From Neoroseomonas terrae (GTDB taxonomy: Bacteria; Pseudomonadota; Alphaproteobacteria; Acetobacterales; Acetobacteraceae), in assembly GCF_018129025.1 (NCBI RefSeq), contig NZ_JAAEDI010000042.1, positions 1-44,661 of the forward strand: a DNA stretch of 44,661 bases, in the 5' to 3' direction. A program made the translations under genes and the position numbers. Positions 24,715 through 33,330 of this stretch are shown here, one piece after another. The notes beneath the pieces are model-generated. The model saw only the letters and a program-made list of their open reading frames with translations. It ran no database searches and was not told the DNA's origin. Each line of letters opens with the position of its first letter. Positions within the stretch are counted from its first letter, which is position 1.

Positions 24715-25625
24715 GTCGGGCCCGCCGCTAGTTGGGTACCGAGTGCGCGCTTGATGAAGTCGGGATCGAAGATCTTATCGGCCATCACCTGACAGCGCTT
24801 CATCAGACGATGCTCGTCCGGACCATAGTCTGGGACGGCGTAGTGCCAGCTACTCAGATGATCCCAAATAAGCAGGTCGTCCTGCTGCCACCGGTGTACG
24901 TAACGGTACTCCGGTCGCATGATGTGGGTGAAGAGCTCCGTCAGTATCGCGTCGCTCTCGGCCCGCTCGACGCCATTGATGAAGTCGGTGAAGCCCGGGT
25001 TCACGTAAATGATGCGGCGACCGCTTACCGGATGGGTGAGGAAGACCGGATGCTCCACCGGCGGGCGGGCGCGACGCTGCTCAGGTGTCAACGGCGCGCG
25101 CGAACTGCCCTTCTCGCGGCGCATATGCTCCCAGTACATGTTCAGGTCATGCGTCGCGCTGGCATCGGCCAGGCGCTGCTTCAGCGCATCCGATAGGCCT
25201 TCGTACGCGGCGGCTGTGTCGCAGAATTCTGTGGCACCGAGCACCACGCCATCGCGCACCGGTACCTTGTAGGCGACCAGCGCATTCACGAAGCCGGGGG
25301 TACGGTTGTAGGTCATGTCCGTGTGCCAGTCCTGGCCGGCATCGGGGATGCCGATGAGCTTGCCGCCCTCCTTCACGTTGGAGAGGATGGAGACCTCCGG
25401 GACGCCCGGTTCGGACGTGCCCAGGCCGCTTTGCAAGGCGCCAAAGCGGGCGGAGAAGTCGCGCAACTCGGCCGCCGACAGCAACTGATCGGGGAACCGC
25501 AGCACGCAATGTCGACCGAGCGCTCTGAGAACATCGGCGAAGTCGGTATCCGCCAGCGGCTGGTGCAGGTCGATGCCGGTGACGGTGGCGCCCATCACGC
25601 CGTGATTTGGTTCGACGTGGATCAT
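24711..25625 (-). CDS. TauD/TfdA-family Fe(II)/2-oxoglutarate dioxygenase
   Basis: A 304-residue non-haem iron dioxygenase. The metal triad is visible: His101 and Asp103 in QDWHTDMTY, and a distal His in the SSWHYAVPDYGPDEHRLMKR stretch, whose Arg residues bind 2-oxoglutarate in the family. Length and His/Asp positions match TauD closely. Relatives hydroxylate taurine, alkylsulfonates, phenoxyacids or other carboxylates next to a leaving group. ATG 25625 follows AAGGGGAGAA. It lies 14 bases after the hydroxyacid oxidase gene and overlaps the next TctC gene by four. In this operon a hydroxylation step feeding the FMN oxidase or FAH enzyme seems likely; substrate unknown. Confidence 0.92.
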   Translation of the reverse strand: MIHVEPNHGVMGATVTGIDLHQPLADTDFADVLRALGRHCVLRFPDQLLSAAELRDFSARFGALQSGLGTSEPGVPEVSILSNVKEGGKLIGIPDAGQDWHTDMTYNRTPGFVNALVAYKVPVRDGVVLGATEFCDTAAAYEGLSDALKQRLADASATHDLNMYWEHMRREKGSSRAPLTPEQRRARPPVEHPVFLTHPVSGRRIIYVNPGFTDFINGVERAESDAILTELFTHIMRPEYRYVHRWQQDDLLIWDHLSSWHYAVPDYGPDEHRLMKRCQVMADKIFDPDFIKRALGTQLAAGPT

Positions 25626-25639
25626 GATCGTTCTCCCCT

Positions 25640-26842
25640 TCAGCTGGATTCGCGGACCACTTGCAGTGCCGCAGCGCGGGCCAGGCCGTGGATGATGTCC
25701 GGGCCGATCTCCGGGATGGTGGGGCAACCGATCTGCGCCAACACCGTCAGCAACTCGCGCTGCAGGAGGTCGAGCACATGACGCGCCCCGGCCTCGCCGG
25801 CCAGCGCCGTACCGAACAGGCCAGGCCGGCCCATCAGCACGCCGGAGGCGCCGAGCGCCAGCGCCTTGACGACGTCGCTGCCGCGTCGCACGCCGCCATC
25901 CATCAGCACGGTGGCACGACCGCCGACTGCTTCGGCAATGGCCGGCAACGCGTCGATCGGCGCCACCGCCGCATCCAGGCAGCGCCCGCCATGGTTCGAG
26001 ACGACAACGCCATCGGCGCCGCATTCGATTGCACGCAGCGCATCCTCCCGCCGCAGAATGCCCTTCACGACGAGCGCACGCGGCCAGCGGCGGCGCAGTT
26101 CCCGGATGTCATCCCATGTCAGGTTGTCGTTGCGCGCGGAGGGCAGATTCTCGCGGCCACCCTGGGTGATGGTCAGCTTCGTTTCGCCGGGCTGGTTCTC
26201 ATAGCGCGGCATGCCGGTGGTGATGAGGTACTTCGCCATCACCCCAAGCAACCAACGGGGATGCAGTGCGAGGTCGAGCATCGCCCTCGGGCCGGGGTCG
26301 AAGGGCAGTGAGAAGCCGTTGCGCTTGTTGTACTCGCGGTTCGGCGTCACCGGCACGTCAACTGTGACGAACAGCGCCTGAAAGCCGGCCGCCGCCGCAC
26401 GATCCACCAGCGCCCAGGACATCGACCGGTCGGCCCAGACATAGAGCTGGAACCAGTTCGTGCCGCCGGCTTTCTCGGCAATCTCCTCGATTGATGTCAT
26501 TGAGCGTGTGGCGAGCGTGAATGGAACCCCCGCGGCCGCGGCCGCGCGTGCCAATTCCAGCTCACCACGCACCCAAACCAGGCCCGCCGCGCCGGTCGGC
26601 GCAATGGCGACAGGCATCGAGACGGGCGAGCCAAGCAGCGTCGTCGCAGCGCTGCGCTTGGAAACATCGGTCAGCCCCCGCGTTGTCAGCTTGATGCGCC
26701 GAAAGGCCTCGCGGTTCTCCGCCGAGGCAACGTCATCCTCGGCGCCCCGATCGATGAACTCGAAGATGCCGCGTGGCAGCCGACGGCGGGCAAAGTCCCG
26801 TACATCCGCCAAGTTCAAAGCTTCAGAAAGACCGTTGCCCAT
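25640..26842 (-). CDS. FMN-dependent alpha-hydroxy-acid oxidase/dehydrogenase
   Basis: A 400-residue member of the glycolate oxidase/L-lactate dehydrogenase family, oxidising a 2-hydroxy acid to the 2-keto acid. FMN and active-site segments: IAPTGAAGLVWVRGELELAR, FQLYVWADR, LVVKGILRREDALRA (Lys on FMN), GVVVSNHGGRCLD (catalytic His and Arg), LMDGGVRRGSDVVKALALGA. Compared with spinach glycolate oxidase, the Tyr24 position is Phe (IFEFIDRGAEDD) and the Tyr129 position is Trp, so substrate preference may differ. ATG 26842 shares one base with the upstream TctC stop (TGATG). Probably acts on the hydroxy acid brought in or made in this pathway. Confidence 0.92.
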   Translation of the reverse strand: MGNGLSEALNLADVRDFARRRLPRGIFEFIDRGAEDDVASAENREAFRRIKLTTRGLTDVSKRSAATTLLGSPVSMPVAIAPTGAAGLVWVRGELELARAAAAAGVPFTLATRSMTSIEEIAEKAGGTNWFQLYVWADRSMSWALVDRAAAAGFQALFVTVDVPVTPNREYNKRNGFSLPFDPGPRAMLDLALHPRWLLGVMAKYLITTGMPRYENQPGETKLTITQGGRENLPSARNDNLTWDDIRELRRRWPRALVVKGILRREDALRAIECGADGVVVSNHGGRCLDAAVAPIDALPAIAEAVGGRATVLMDGGVRRGSDVVKALALGASGVLMGRPGLFGTALAGEAGARHVLDLLQRELLTVLAQIGCPTIPEIGPDIIHGLARAAALQVVRESS

Positions 26843-27831
26843 CACAGCCGCACATTGGCGGCGCGGCCGACGTCGGTCCATTTGGCGAGTTCGGCTTGCA
26901 GGAAGACGCTGAACTCTTCCGGCCCCATCGGCGCGGGCGTCAGGCCGGTGTCGACCAGTTTCTGCGCGACGCCGGGATCGTTCAGTGCATCGCGCATGGC
27001 GCCATAAAGCTTGTCGCGTACGACATCCGGCAGATGCGCGGGGCCAAAGAACGCGAACCAGGAATTTGCGACGACGCCCGCCGCACCCTGTTCGATTGCC
27101 GTCGGCACGTCGGGTGCTTGTAGCTGCCGTCTCTCCGAAGTCACGGCCAGCGCACGCATCCGCCCTGCCTGCACATGAGGCAGAACCGCAACGGTGTAAA
27201 TCAGCATGGGAACATGGCCGGCGAGCACGTCATTCACAGCCTGCGCCTGGTTCCCATACGGCACGTGAACAAGGTTGGCGCCGGTGCGTAGCCTTAACAA
27301 CTCCCCGGCCAGATGGTTAGAGCCGCCCACACCACCAGAGCCATAGCTCATGCCGCCCGGGAGTTCCTTCGAGTAGGCCACGAGTTCCTGCAAACTGTGC
27401 ACCGGTACTGAAGGATGCACGACAATGAAGTTGGTCGAAGTGCACGCCAGGCCAATTGGCGTAAAGTCGCGGAGCACGTCGTAGGGCATGTTTGCCCTTA
27501 GCGCTGGCGCGATAGCATGCGAGGATACGGCGGCCATCAGGAGCGCGTAGCCGTCGGGTGGTGCACGTACCACGGGCTCGCTGCCTGTCACGCCGGCACC
27601 GCCGGCGCGGTTCTCGATGACAATTGCCTGACCCAATGCCTCCTGCATGTGCTGCGAGAGGTGACGCATCATGATGTCGGTGGCGGATCCGGCCGCAAAG
27701 GGGACGGTGATTCGGATCGGCCGCGTGGGAAAGGCGCCCTGCGCTGCCGCACCGCTGGCCGCGAGACCAAACATCGACGTGAAAAGCATTCCTTTCGCGC
27801 TCTGCACGAGCGCGCGGCGCGCAATCGCCAT
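26842..27831 (-). CDS. TctC/Bug-family tripartite tricarboxylate transporter substrate-binding protein
   Basis: A 329-residue periplasmic protein; signal ARRALVQSAKGMLFTSMF with cleavage near AAA-QGAFP. Segments: TRPIRITVPFAAGSATDIMM, NRAGGAGVTGSEPVVRAPP, FTPIGLACTSTNFIVVHPSV, LVHVPYGNQAQAVNDVLAGH and APDVPTAIEQGAAGVVANSW. ATG 27831 has GGGAGAGG seven bases upstream; an in-frame ATG at 27861 has none. First gene of module D, divergent from the LysR gene across 134 bases. Close paralogue of the protein at 23734-24714. Confidence 0.93.
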   Translation of the reverse strand: MAIARRALVQSAKGMLFTSMFGLAASGAAAQGAFPTRPIRITVPFAAGSATDIMMRHLSQHMQEALGQAIVIENRAGGAGVTGSEPVVRAPPDGYALLMAAVSSHAIAPALRANMPYDVLRDFTPIGLACTSTNFIVVHPSVPVHSLQELVAYSKELPGGMSYGSGGVGGSNHLAGELLRLRTGANLVHVPYGNQAQAVNDVLAGHVPMLIYTVAVLPHVQAGRMRALAVTSERRQLQAPDVPTAIEQGAAGVVANSWFAFFGPAHLPDVVRDKLYGAMRDALNDPGVAQKLVDTGLTPAPMGPEEFSVFLQAELAKWTDVGRAANVRL

Positions 27832-27965
27832 GTCCGTCCCTCTCCCTGGCGGCACAGACATTGGGTTGCCGTGTCACGCCTGATCCGACCTTTAGACTTA
27901 GGTCACTGATGCAGAGAAGTGATAATGTGTGATATCAGAATGTCAGAAGTGCATGAGGCGACACA
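27832..27965. promoter_or_regulatory. Divergent promoter region with LysR operator candidate
   Basis: For the LysR gene, TTAGGT (27898-27903) and GATAAT (27921-27926) are spaced by 17 bases. The inverted repeat TCACT-N10-AGTGA (27903-27922) fills the spacer, and the palindrome TGATATCA (27930-27937) lies at the expected transcription start. The arrangement fits a LysR protein that represses its own gene while activating the opposite operon. Confidence 0.42.
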
Positions 27966-28901
27966 GTGAAGCTCCATCAGCTCCGCTCCGCGCAGACCAT
28001 CTTGGCGCAAGGCCTCAACATGACGCGGGCGGCGGAGCGCCTGAACACTTCGCAGCCCGGCATAACGCGGCACCTCCAACTGCTCGAACGAGATCTCGGC
28101 GTAGGGCTGTTCGTGCGCAGTGGGCGGCGGATCGTCGGGTTGACCGCGGCGGGTCGGGCATTGATGCCAATCGTTCACCGTATCCTCCGCGGGGCCGATG
28201 ACCTGCAGCGCGTTGCCCGCGACCACGCAATAGGAATGGCAGGTGAAGTCACGGTTGCCACGATACATACGCATGCGCGGTACTACTTGCCGCGAAGTAT
28301 CGAGCATTTTGTACGCGATCATCCGGCAGTGCGGCTCTGCTTGCTGCAGGGCACGCGAGCGCAGGTCGCCGCGTGGGTCAGCGGTGGTGAGGCCGATTTC
28401 TCCGTCGCCTCAGCGCCGGCCGAGGCATTCCCGGACCTCGCCTTCCATCCGTGTTACAATGTGCACCGCCTGCTGCTGACGCGGCACGACCATCCTCTGG
28501 CTGGTTACAGGTCGGTGCAGCTGAAGGACATCGCGCGCTATCCTCTCATCACATACGACCACGCGGCCGGGGCATGGCCGGAAATCGGGAGGGCGTTTGA
28601 TCGCGCAGGATTGGCGGCAAATGTTGTCCTCGGCGCTATGGATGCAGACCTGATGAAGACGTATGTCCGTTCGGGGCTCGGCATCGGCATCGTCGCGCAC
28701 GTCGCCTACGACGCAGAGGTTGATATAGACATCTGCGCACTCGACTGTCGGCATCTGTTCCCACAGACGCAGGTGCATGTAGGCGTGCGGCGCGGCGACG
28801 CGTTGACGCGCCACGCGCTGGACTTGATCAGTCTCTTCGCGCCGTCGCTGGCGCGCACGCTTAGCCGGGGCGCACAGAGGCCACGAGCCAGACGCACCTA
28901 G
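27966..28901 (+). CDS. LysR-family regulator, CysB-like
   Basis: A 311-residue regulator. N-terminal helix-turn-helix: NMTRAAERLNTSQPGITRHL (about residues 18-37). The effector domain follows CysB: THTHARYYLPRSIEHFVRDH, LLQGTRAQVAAWVSGGEADF, YPLITYDH and AMDADLMKTYVRSGLGIGIV. CysB relatives sense O- or N-acetylserine or sulfur compounds, but many CysB-like proteins control unrelated catabolic operons. GTG 27966 has GAGG eight bases upstream. It diverges from module D and most likely activates it. Nearly the same domain pattern is seen in the LysR gene at 36252, which occupies the same place relative to module E. Confidence 0.93.
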   Translation: MKLHQLRSAQTILAQGLNMTRAAERLNTSQPGITRHLQLLERDLGVGLFVRSGRRIVGLTAAGRALMPIVHRILRGADDLQRVARDHAIGMAGEVTVATIHTHARYYLPRSIEHFVRDHPAVRLCLLQGTRAQVAAWVSGGEADFSVASAPAEAFPDLAFHPCYNVHRLLLTRHDHPLAGYRSVQLKDIARYPLITYDHAAGAWPEIGRAFDRAGLAANVVLGAMDADLMKTYVRSGLGIGIVAHVAYDAEVDIDICALDCRHLFPQTQVHVGVRRGDALTRHALDLISLFAPSLARTLSRGAQRPRARRT

Positions 28902-28964
28902 TATCTTCTTGCCGGAAGTGACGATGACTGGTTCAAAGAAAGTTTGATCTCTGCTGCCCCCGAG

Positions 28965-30239
28965 CTAGCAGCGTTGCCTCCCGCGCACGTGAATCAACGC
29001 GTCGAGTGCGACAACCCCATCCTCGAACACCAAGAGGGGGTTGACCTCAATGCTTGCAATCTCGTCCTGATGCCTGGCTCCGAATTCCGAGATGCGGCAG
29101 AGAGCTTCCACCAATGACCTAGCATCCATTGGTGGTCGCCCTCGCCAGTGATCAAGAAGCCGCGCCGCGCGCACGTCTCTGACCAGGACCTCGGCCCGCT
29201 TCGTCGTCAGCGGCGCGGACGCGAAGGCAACATCCTGAAACAGCTCGACTGAGACACCGCCTAGACCGAACATCACCATCGGGCCGAAAACGGGGTCACG
29301 CTGCACGCCGACGATCGTCTCGACCCCGCCCTTCACCATCGGCGCGATCAGAACGCCATCGAGCCGCGCGGCGGGCATTCGCTCCCGGGCTCGACCCATG
29401 ACCTCAGAGAACCCGTGCGCGACCGCACGGCCATCACCAAGGTTCAGCAGGACGCCACCCACCTCCGTCTTGTGGGCAATGTCTTCCGAGAGAATCTTCA
29501 GCGCCACCGGGTATCCGAGTTCCGTCGCCGCCGCGATGGCCTCTTCCGCGGTTGCGCAGACGCGTTCTCGAAGTACGGGGACACCAGCCTGAGCAAGACG
29601 TGCCTTGGCTTCCGCCTCGTTTGAGATCGAGAGGTTCAGCGGAGGCCCGGGTGCGAAATCGGGTGGCGCGTCGGCATCTGCCTGAAGGATACGGATCTGC
29701 GCCGCCCCACGTATTGCCCGAATGGCTCGAGACGGATCTTCAAAAACGGGAATGCCGGCCCGCTCCAGCGGAAGCCGGATCTCGTCCACATGGGTCATCA
29801 CGGCAACGACCAAGCGATCTGGGAAGACGCGCCGGAGTTCCGTCAATGAGTGCTCCAACGGGGGAAAGCGCGCGGCGTTGCGGCCGAGATGGGCGAGGTA
29901 GAACACCATGGAGCCAAGATCTGCGCTCCGCATCATCGCCTGGCTGACACCCTCGAAGATGTGCATCCGACCACCGAGCTGAGCCGTCGTGTCGATCGGA
30001 TTGCGCCCACCGGCGACGGGGTGGATGTCGCGGATGCGCGTCAGTGCTTCCGGCGGCATAGGGGGGACATCGAGGCCGGCCTCGATACAGGCGTCGGCCA
30101 TTAACACCCCGATCCCGCCCGAAACGCTCAGGATACCGACACCTGAGGAAGGCGGCCGCGGCCCGATGGAACAGACGTAGGCAATGTCGAGCATCTCCTC
30201 GATCGACGAGACCCTTAGTGCACCGCACTCTCGAAACAC
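28965..30239 (-). pseudogene. NDP-forming acyl-CoA synthetase, 3' part of broken gene
   Basis: An open frame for the C-terminal two thirds of the synthetase: FRECGALRVSSIEEMLDIAY, SVSGGIGVLMADACIEAG, then ATP-grasp segments GYPVALKILSEDIAHKTEVG, QRDPVFGPMVMFGLGG and IASIEVNPLLV. Reading back past the formal start, the same frame continues as LTDVGATAAATHTGSLAGED, which is the catalytic His segment, so the real gene entered from upstream and the ATG at 30239 is internal. It is the last gene of module E. Could still be translated as a fragment, but lacks the CoA-binding domain. Confidence 0.75.
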
Positions 30240-30976
30240 TGCATCGAAGACGCGATCTTCGCCGGCAAGCGATCCTGTGTGGGTGGCTGCTGCTGTCGCG
30301 CCGACATCAGTGAGGCGCAGATCACCGTCGTCCCCGGATCCTCGGCCAGGTAATCGATGGCGGAGGCAACGTCGACATCGACTTCGTTGCCCGTGGCGAT
30401 GGCGCGGCTGATTCCGATGCCTCGGAACCCCGCCACGGCGTAGATGTGCGAACCAAAGGCGCCACTCTGCGTCGCGACACCCACCGTGCCCGGCGGCGGC
30501 TTTGCTGTCGCCAGCAGGCTCGAGAACGTCCCGAAGAGCGAATCAGGGGGACTGATGCTGCCCAGACAATTGGGGCCGGTGATCCGAAGACCCGTGCGCC
30601 GAACGGTGTCTGCCAGGCGGTCCTGCATGATGACCCCCTCGCCACCCTCCTCCGCAAAGCCCGAGGACATCACCTGTACATGCATGATGCCCTTGGCAGC
30701 ACACTCTTCCAGTGCCGTCGCCACCGCCGGCGCTGGGAGCAGAATGAGCGCGCTGTCGGGCGTCTCGGGAAGGTCCGCGACGCTCTTCCACGATTGGAGC
30801 CCCTGCACATCTCTGCCACTGACATTGATGGGGAAGAGACGCCCCTGGTAGCCGAGTTCCTTCAAATGCAGGAGCGTCCGTCCTCCAAGCTTCTCAGGAT
30901 CGCTCGAGGCACCGATCACAGCGAGCGATCGCGGTCGGAACATTTTCTCGAGGGCATGATTCGAACGGTCGCTCAT
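30215..30976 (-). pseudogene. NDP-forming acyl-CoA synthetase, 5' part of broken gene
   Basis: Encodes the N-terminal CoA-binding domain (PRSLAVIGASSDPEKLGGRT) and the first ligase subdomain (GVATQSGAFGSHIYAVAG, IATGNEVDVDVASAIDYLAE) up to TTVICA. It then leaves the correct frame and ends 42 residues later at a stop near 30215. Alignment with the intact paralogue at 10277-12376 shows about 32 residues missing between VIC and the LTDVG of the downstream frame, so a deletion of roughly 100 bases that is not a multiple of three split the gene at about 30310. The ATG at 30976 overlaps the preceding dehydrogenase stop by four bases. Confidence 0.78.
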
Positions 30977-32097
30977 GCGGCTGCGTCCGGTCGATCTCCA
31001 CGCGCCATCAGCCGTGCCTCGTGAAAGGCAGCACCGCCGTACTCGAACTCAACCATGAGCAGGCGCTTCGCGAGGCGGGAGGCGAGCAACTCCTCGGTCA
31101 TGCCCATGCCGCCATGCAGCTGAATGGTGGCCGCGGCAAACCGGCGGCTCGCCGCGCCGATATGGAGCTTCGCAAGATCCAACCCGCGCTCTGGCCATGC
31201 TGATGGGGATGCGATCCGATCCAGCAGGTCCATTACCATCGCGCGCAGGTTCCCGTACACGACGTAGAGATCTGCCACCTTGTGCCGCAGAACCTGGAAA
31301 GTCGACAGCGGGGCATCGAACTGCACGCGTTCGTTGAGATACCTGATGGTCTGTCCAAGCAGGGCGCCCATTGCCGCGACGGCTTCAACGCAAGTGAGGA
31401 ACGCGCCAACTTGCGTCGCTCTCTCGATGGCCCCTCCGACGTCCCGGCCGCGCGCCAGTATTGTTCCCTTCAGTAGCCGGGCCTCACCGAACTGAATGTC
31501 GAGAGTGGGACGGCAGTCGATGCGTTCGTGATGGCGGAACGCCGCACGCTCATCGTTGGAAGAAAGCAGCAGCATCACCGCTTCGCCTTCAACTGTGCAG
31601 CCGACGAGGACATGGGTCGCATCGGGCGGGCACTCGATCCCGATCATGCCTCCACTCAGTCGTGGCACGTCGCCGACCCACTGCGCGGTCATGGGCGAGC
31701 CGGCGGAACTGGTGTGGATCGGCGCGATTCCGGCGGCGACCCGATGCGTGCCGGCGGCGATCCCAGCAAGCAGTGGCCTCCCGGCATCTCCAGCACCGGC
31801 CAAGAGTATCGGGCCGACCCCAATGACGCTTGCAAGCGGGAGAGCGGCCGCACTGCACGCCGCTCCCTCGACCAGGGCCGCGACGTCGCCTAGGCCGCCG
31901 CCTGCGCCACCGGCAGCTTCCGGTATCGCCACGGATGGCCACCCGAGGGCCGTCAGCTCACGCCATGCCTCCTCGAGCAGCTCGGCGCGCTCCTCAAGAC
32001 TGGCGAGGCGCGCCAAACGGGTATCATAGGCGGCGGCGAAGCGCGCCGCCGAATCGAAGAGATCGCCGGGAACCATCGGAGCAGCGGCAAAGGACAC
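30973..32097 (-). CDS. Acyl-CoA dehydrogenase family protein, second subunit
   Basis: A 374-residue protein with dehydrogenase-like ends (LGWPSVAIPEAAGGAGGGLG; LNERVQFDAPLSTFQVLRHK; IQLHGGMGMTEELLASRLAK) but a divergent middle domain without the flavin-binding Ser-Glu-Pro segment, like the short gene at 19294-20343. GTG 32097 is chosen: GGAG lies nine bases upstream and only four bases separate it from the previous stop; ATG 32076 is in frame but lacks a site. Likely forms a heteromer with the product of 32102-33292. Confidence 0.88.
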   Translation of the reverse strand: MSFAAAPMVPGDLFDSAARFAAAYDTRLARLASLEERAELLEEAWRELTALGWPSVAIPEAAGGAGGGLGDVAALVEGAACSAAALPLASVIGVGPILLAGAGDAGRPLLAGIAAGTHRVAAGIAPIHTSSAGSPMTAQWVGDVPRLSGGMIGIECPPDATHVLVGCTVEGEAVMLLLSSNDERAAFRHHERIDCRPTLDIQFGEARLLKGTILARGRDVGGAIERATQVGAFLTCVEAVAAMGALLGQTIRYLNERVQFDAPLSTFQVLRHKVADLYVVYGNLRAMVMDLLDRIASPSAWPERGLDLAKLHIGAASRRFAAATIQLHGGMGMTEELLASRLAKRLLMVEFEYGGAAFHEARLMARGDRPDAAA

Positions 32098-32101
32098 GGC
32101 A

Positions 32102-33292
32102 TCAGGCTCCGAACAAGCTCTTCGCGAGGAGGTTCTTCTGGACTTCGCTGCTGCCGCCGTAGATCGTCCTCGCCCTGCCGTGGAGGAAATTGTGCAGCCA
32201 TTCCACGCCTTGCTCACCCGCATTCGTCCGCTCGTCGCCGACGGCGCGGAACCGGCCGGCCACCCGGCGGCCCACGGCATCGAGGCCGATTTCATCGAGG
32301 GTTTGCATGAGATTCGAGGATAGCAACTTGATGACCGAGGATACGGTGCCAAGCGGCCGCTTGTGCACGATGTCCTCAATGGCATGGCGCCCGAGTGCAC
32401 GAACGCCCTGGATCTCAGCCTCAGCGTGCAAGATCCGGCGCACCAGATCGGCGTAGTGCGAACTGCCGGGCTCATCACGATACTCCTCGGCGACCATGCG
32501 CCGGGTCCGCGCCAGCAACCGGATCAGCGGCGCTACATTGGCGCCGCCAAGGCGTTCGTGGCTCAGCAGGAACTTCCCGTACGCCCAGGCCTTACCTTCC
32601 TCCCCGATCCGATTGGCAACCGGCACGCGGACGTTGTCGAAGAACACCTCGTTGACGTTGTGCAGGCCGTCGATGGTGCGGATGGGCCTCACGGTGAGGC
32701 CGGCCGAGTTCATGGGGATCAGCAGCATGGTGATTCCATCCTGCTTGCGGGTCCCCCGCGATGTTCGGACCAGGGCGTACATCATGTCCGCCTCATGGGC
32801 TCCGGTCGTCCATATCTTCTGGCCGTTGACGACATACTCGTCGCCTTCGCGCACTGCCGACGTCTTCAGCGACGCAAGGTCGGAGCCCGCACCTGGCTCA
32901 GAGTAGCCCTGGCACCAATGCACCTCGCCACGCAGCATCGGAGGCAGATAGAGCGCCTTCTGGTCATGAGTACCGAACTCGATCAACACGGGCGCGATAT
33001 GCCGCAAGGCTTGGTAAGGCTGGGTCGGGCAATCGCACTCGGCCATCGTCTCGTCGAAGATGTGCCGCCGGCGTAGGTCCCAGCCCGTCCCGCCGTATTC
33101 CTTCGGCCAATTCGGCGCGCCCCAGCCATTCGCATAGAGGATCGTCTGCCAACTCAGCATCTCGTGCCGGCCGAGCTTCTTGAGACCGACGACTGCCTGG
33201 CGCAGCTCGGCCGGACAATGCGTCATGGCGAAGTCTCTGACCTCATTGCGAAAGGCCTCGTAGTCGATCGCCAGGCTGTCGCTGGTATCCAT
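32102..33292 (-). CDS. Acyl-CoA dehydrogenase family protein, first subunit
   Basis: A 396-residue flavoprotein with WGAPNWPKEYGGTGWDLRRR, CQGYSEPGAGSDLASLKTSA, YVVNGQKIWTTGAHEADMMY, RPIRTIDGLHNVNEVFFDNV, SHERLGGANVAPLIRLLA and ARTIYGGSSEVQKNLLAKSL. The Tyr-Gly-Gly-Ser at the catalytic-Glu position places it in the FadE-like group. ATG 33292 has GGAG six bases upstream; further in-frame ATGs at 33316 and 33373 lack one, and the latter would overlap the TctC gene. Paired with the short dehydrogenase that starts four bases after its stop. Confidence 0.92.
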   Translation of the reverse strand: MDTSDSLAIDYEAFRNEVRDFAMTHCPAELRQAVVGLKKLGRHEMLSWQTILYANGWGAPNWPKEYGGTGWDLRRRHIFDETMAECDCPTQPYQALRHIAPVLIEFGTHDQKALYLPPMLRGEVHWCQGYSEPGAGSDLASLKTSAVREGDEYVVNGQKIWTTGAHEADMMYALVRTSRGTRKQDGITMLLIPMNSAGLTVRPIRTIDGLHNVNEVFFDNVRVPVANRIGEEGKAWAYGKFLLSHERLGGANVAPLIRLLARTRRMVAEEYRDEPGSSHYADLVRRILHAEAEIQGVRALGRHAIEDIVHKRPLGTVSSVIKLLSSNLMQTLDEIGLDAVGRRVAGRFRAVGDERTNAGEQGVEWLHNFLHGRARTIYGGSSEVQKNLLAKSLFGA

Positions 33293-33330
33293 CACACTCT
33301 CCAATCGGCGCTCCATCGACGTCAGCAACT

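Noticed and set aside
22999..24792. Very long open frame of about 600 codons on the plus strand
   Set aside because: It lies entirely opposite the FAH and TctC genes, which have clear family motifs; GC-rich codon bias opens the antisense frame.
2914..28901. Sulfonate or sulfone scavenging system (LLM, TauD-like and CysB-like proteins)
   Set aside because: The three genes are in different operons and no sulfonate transporter, flavin reductase or SsuE-type partner is seen; the surrounding genes handle carboxylates and CoA esters. Kept only as a side possibility.
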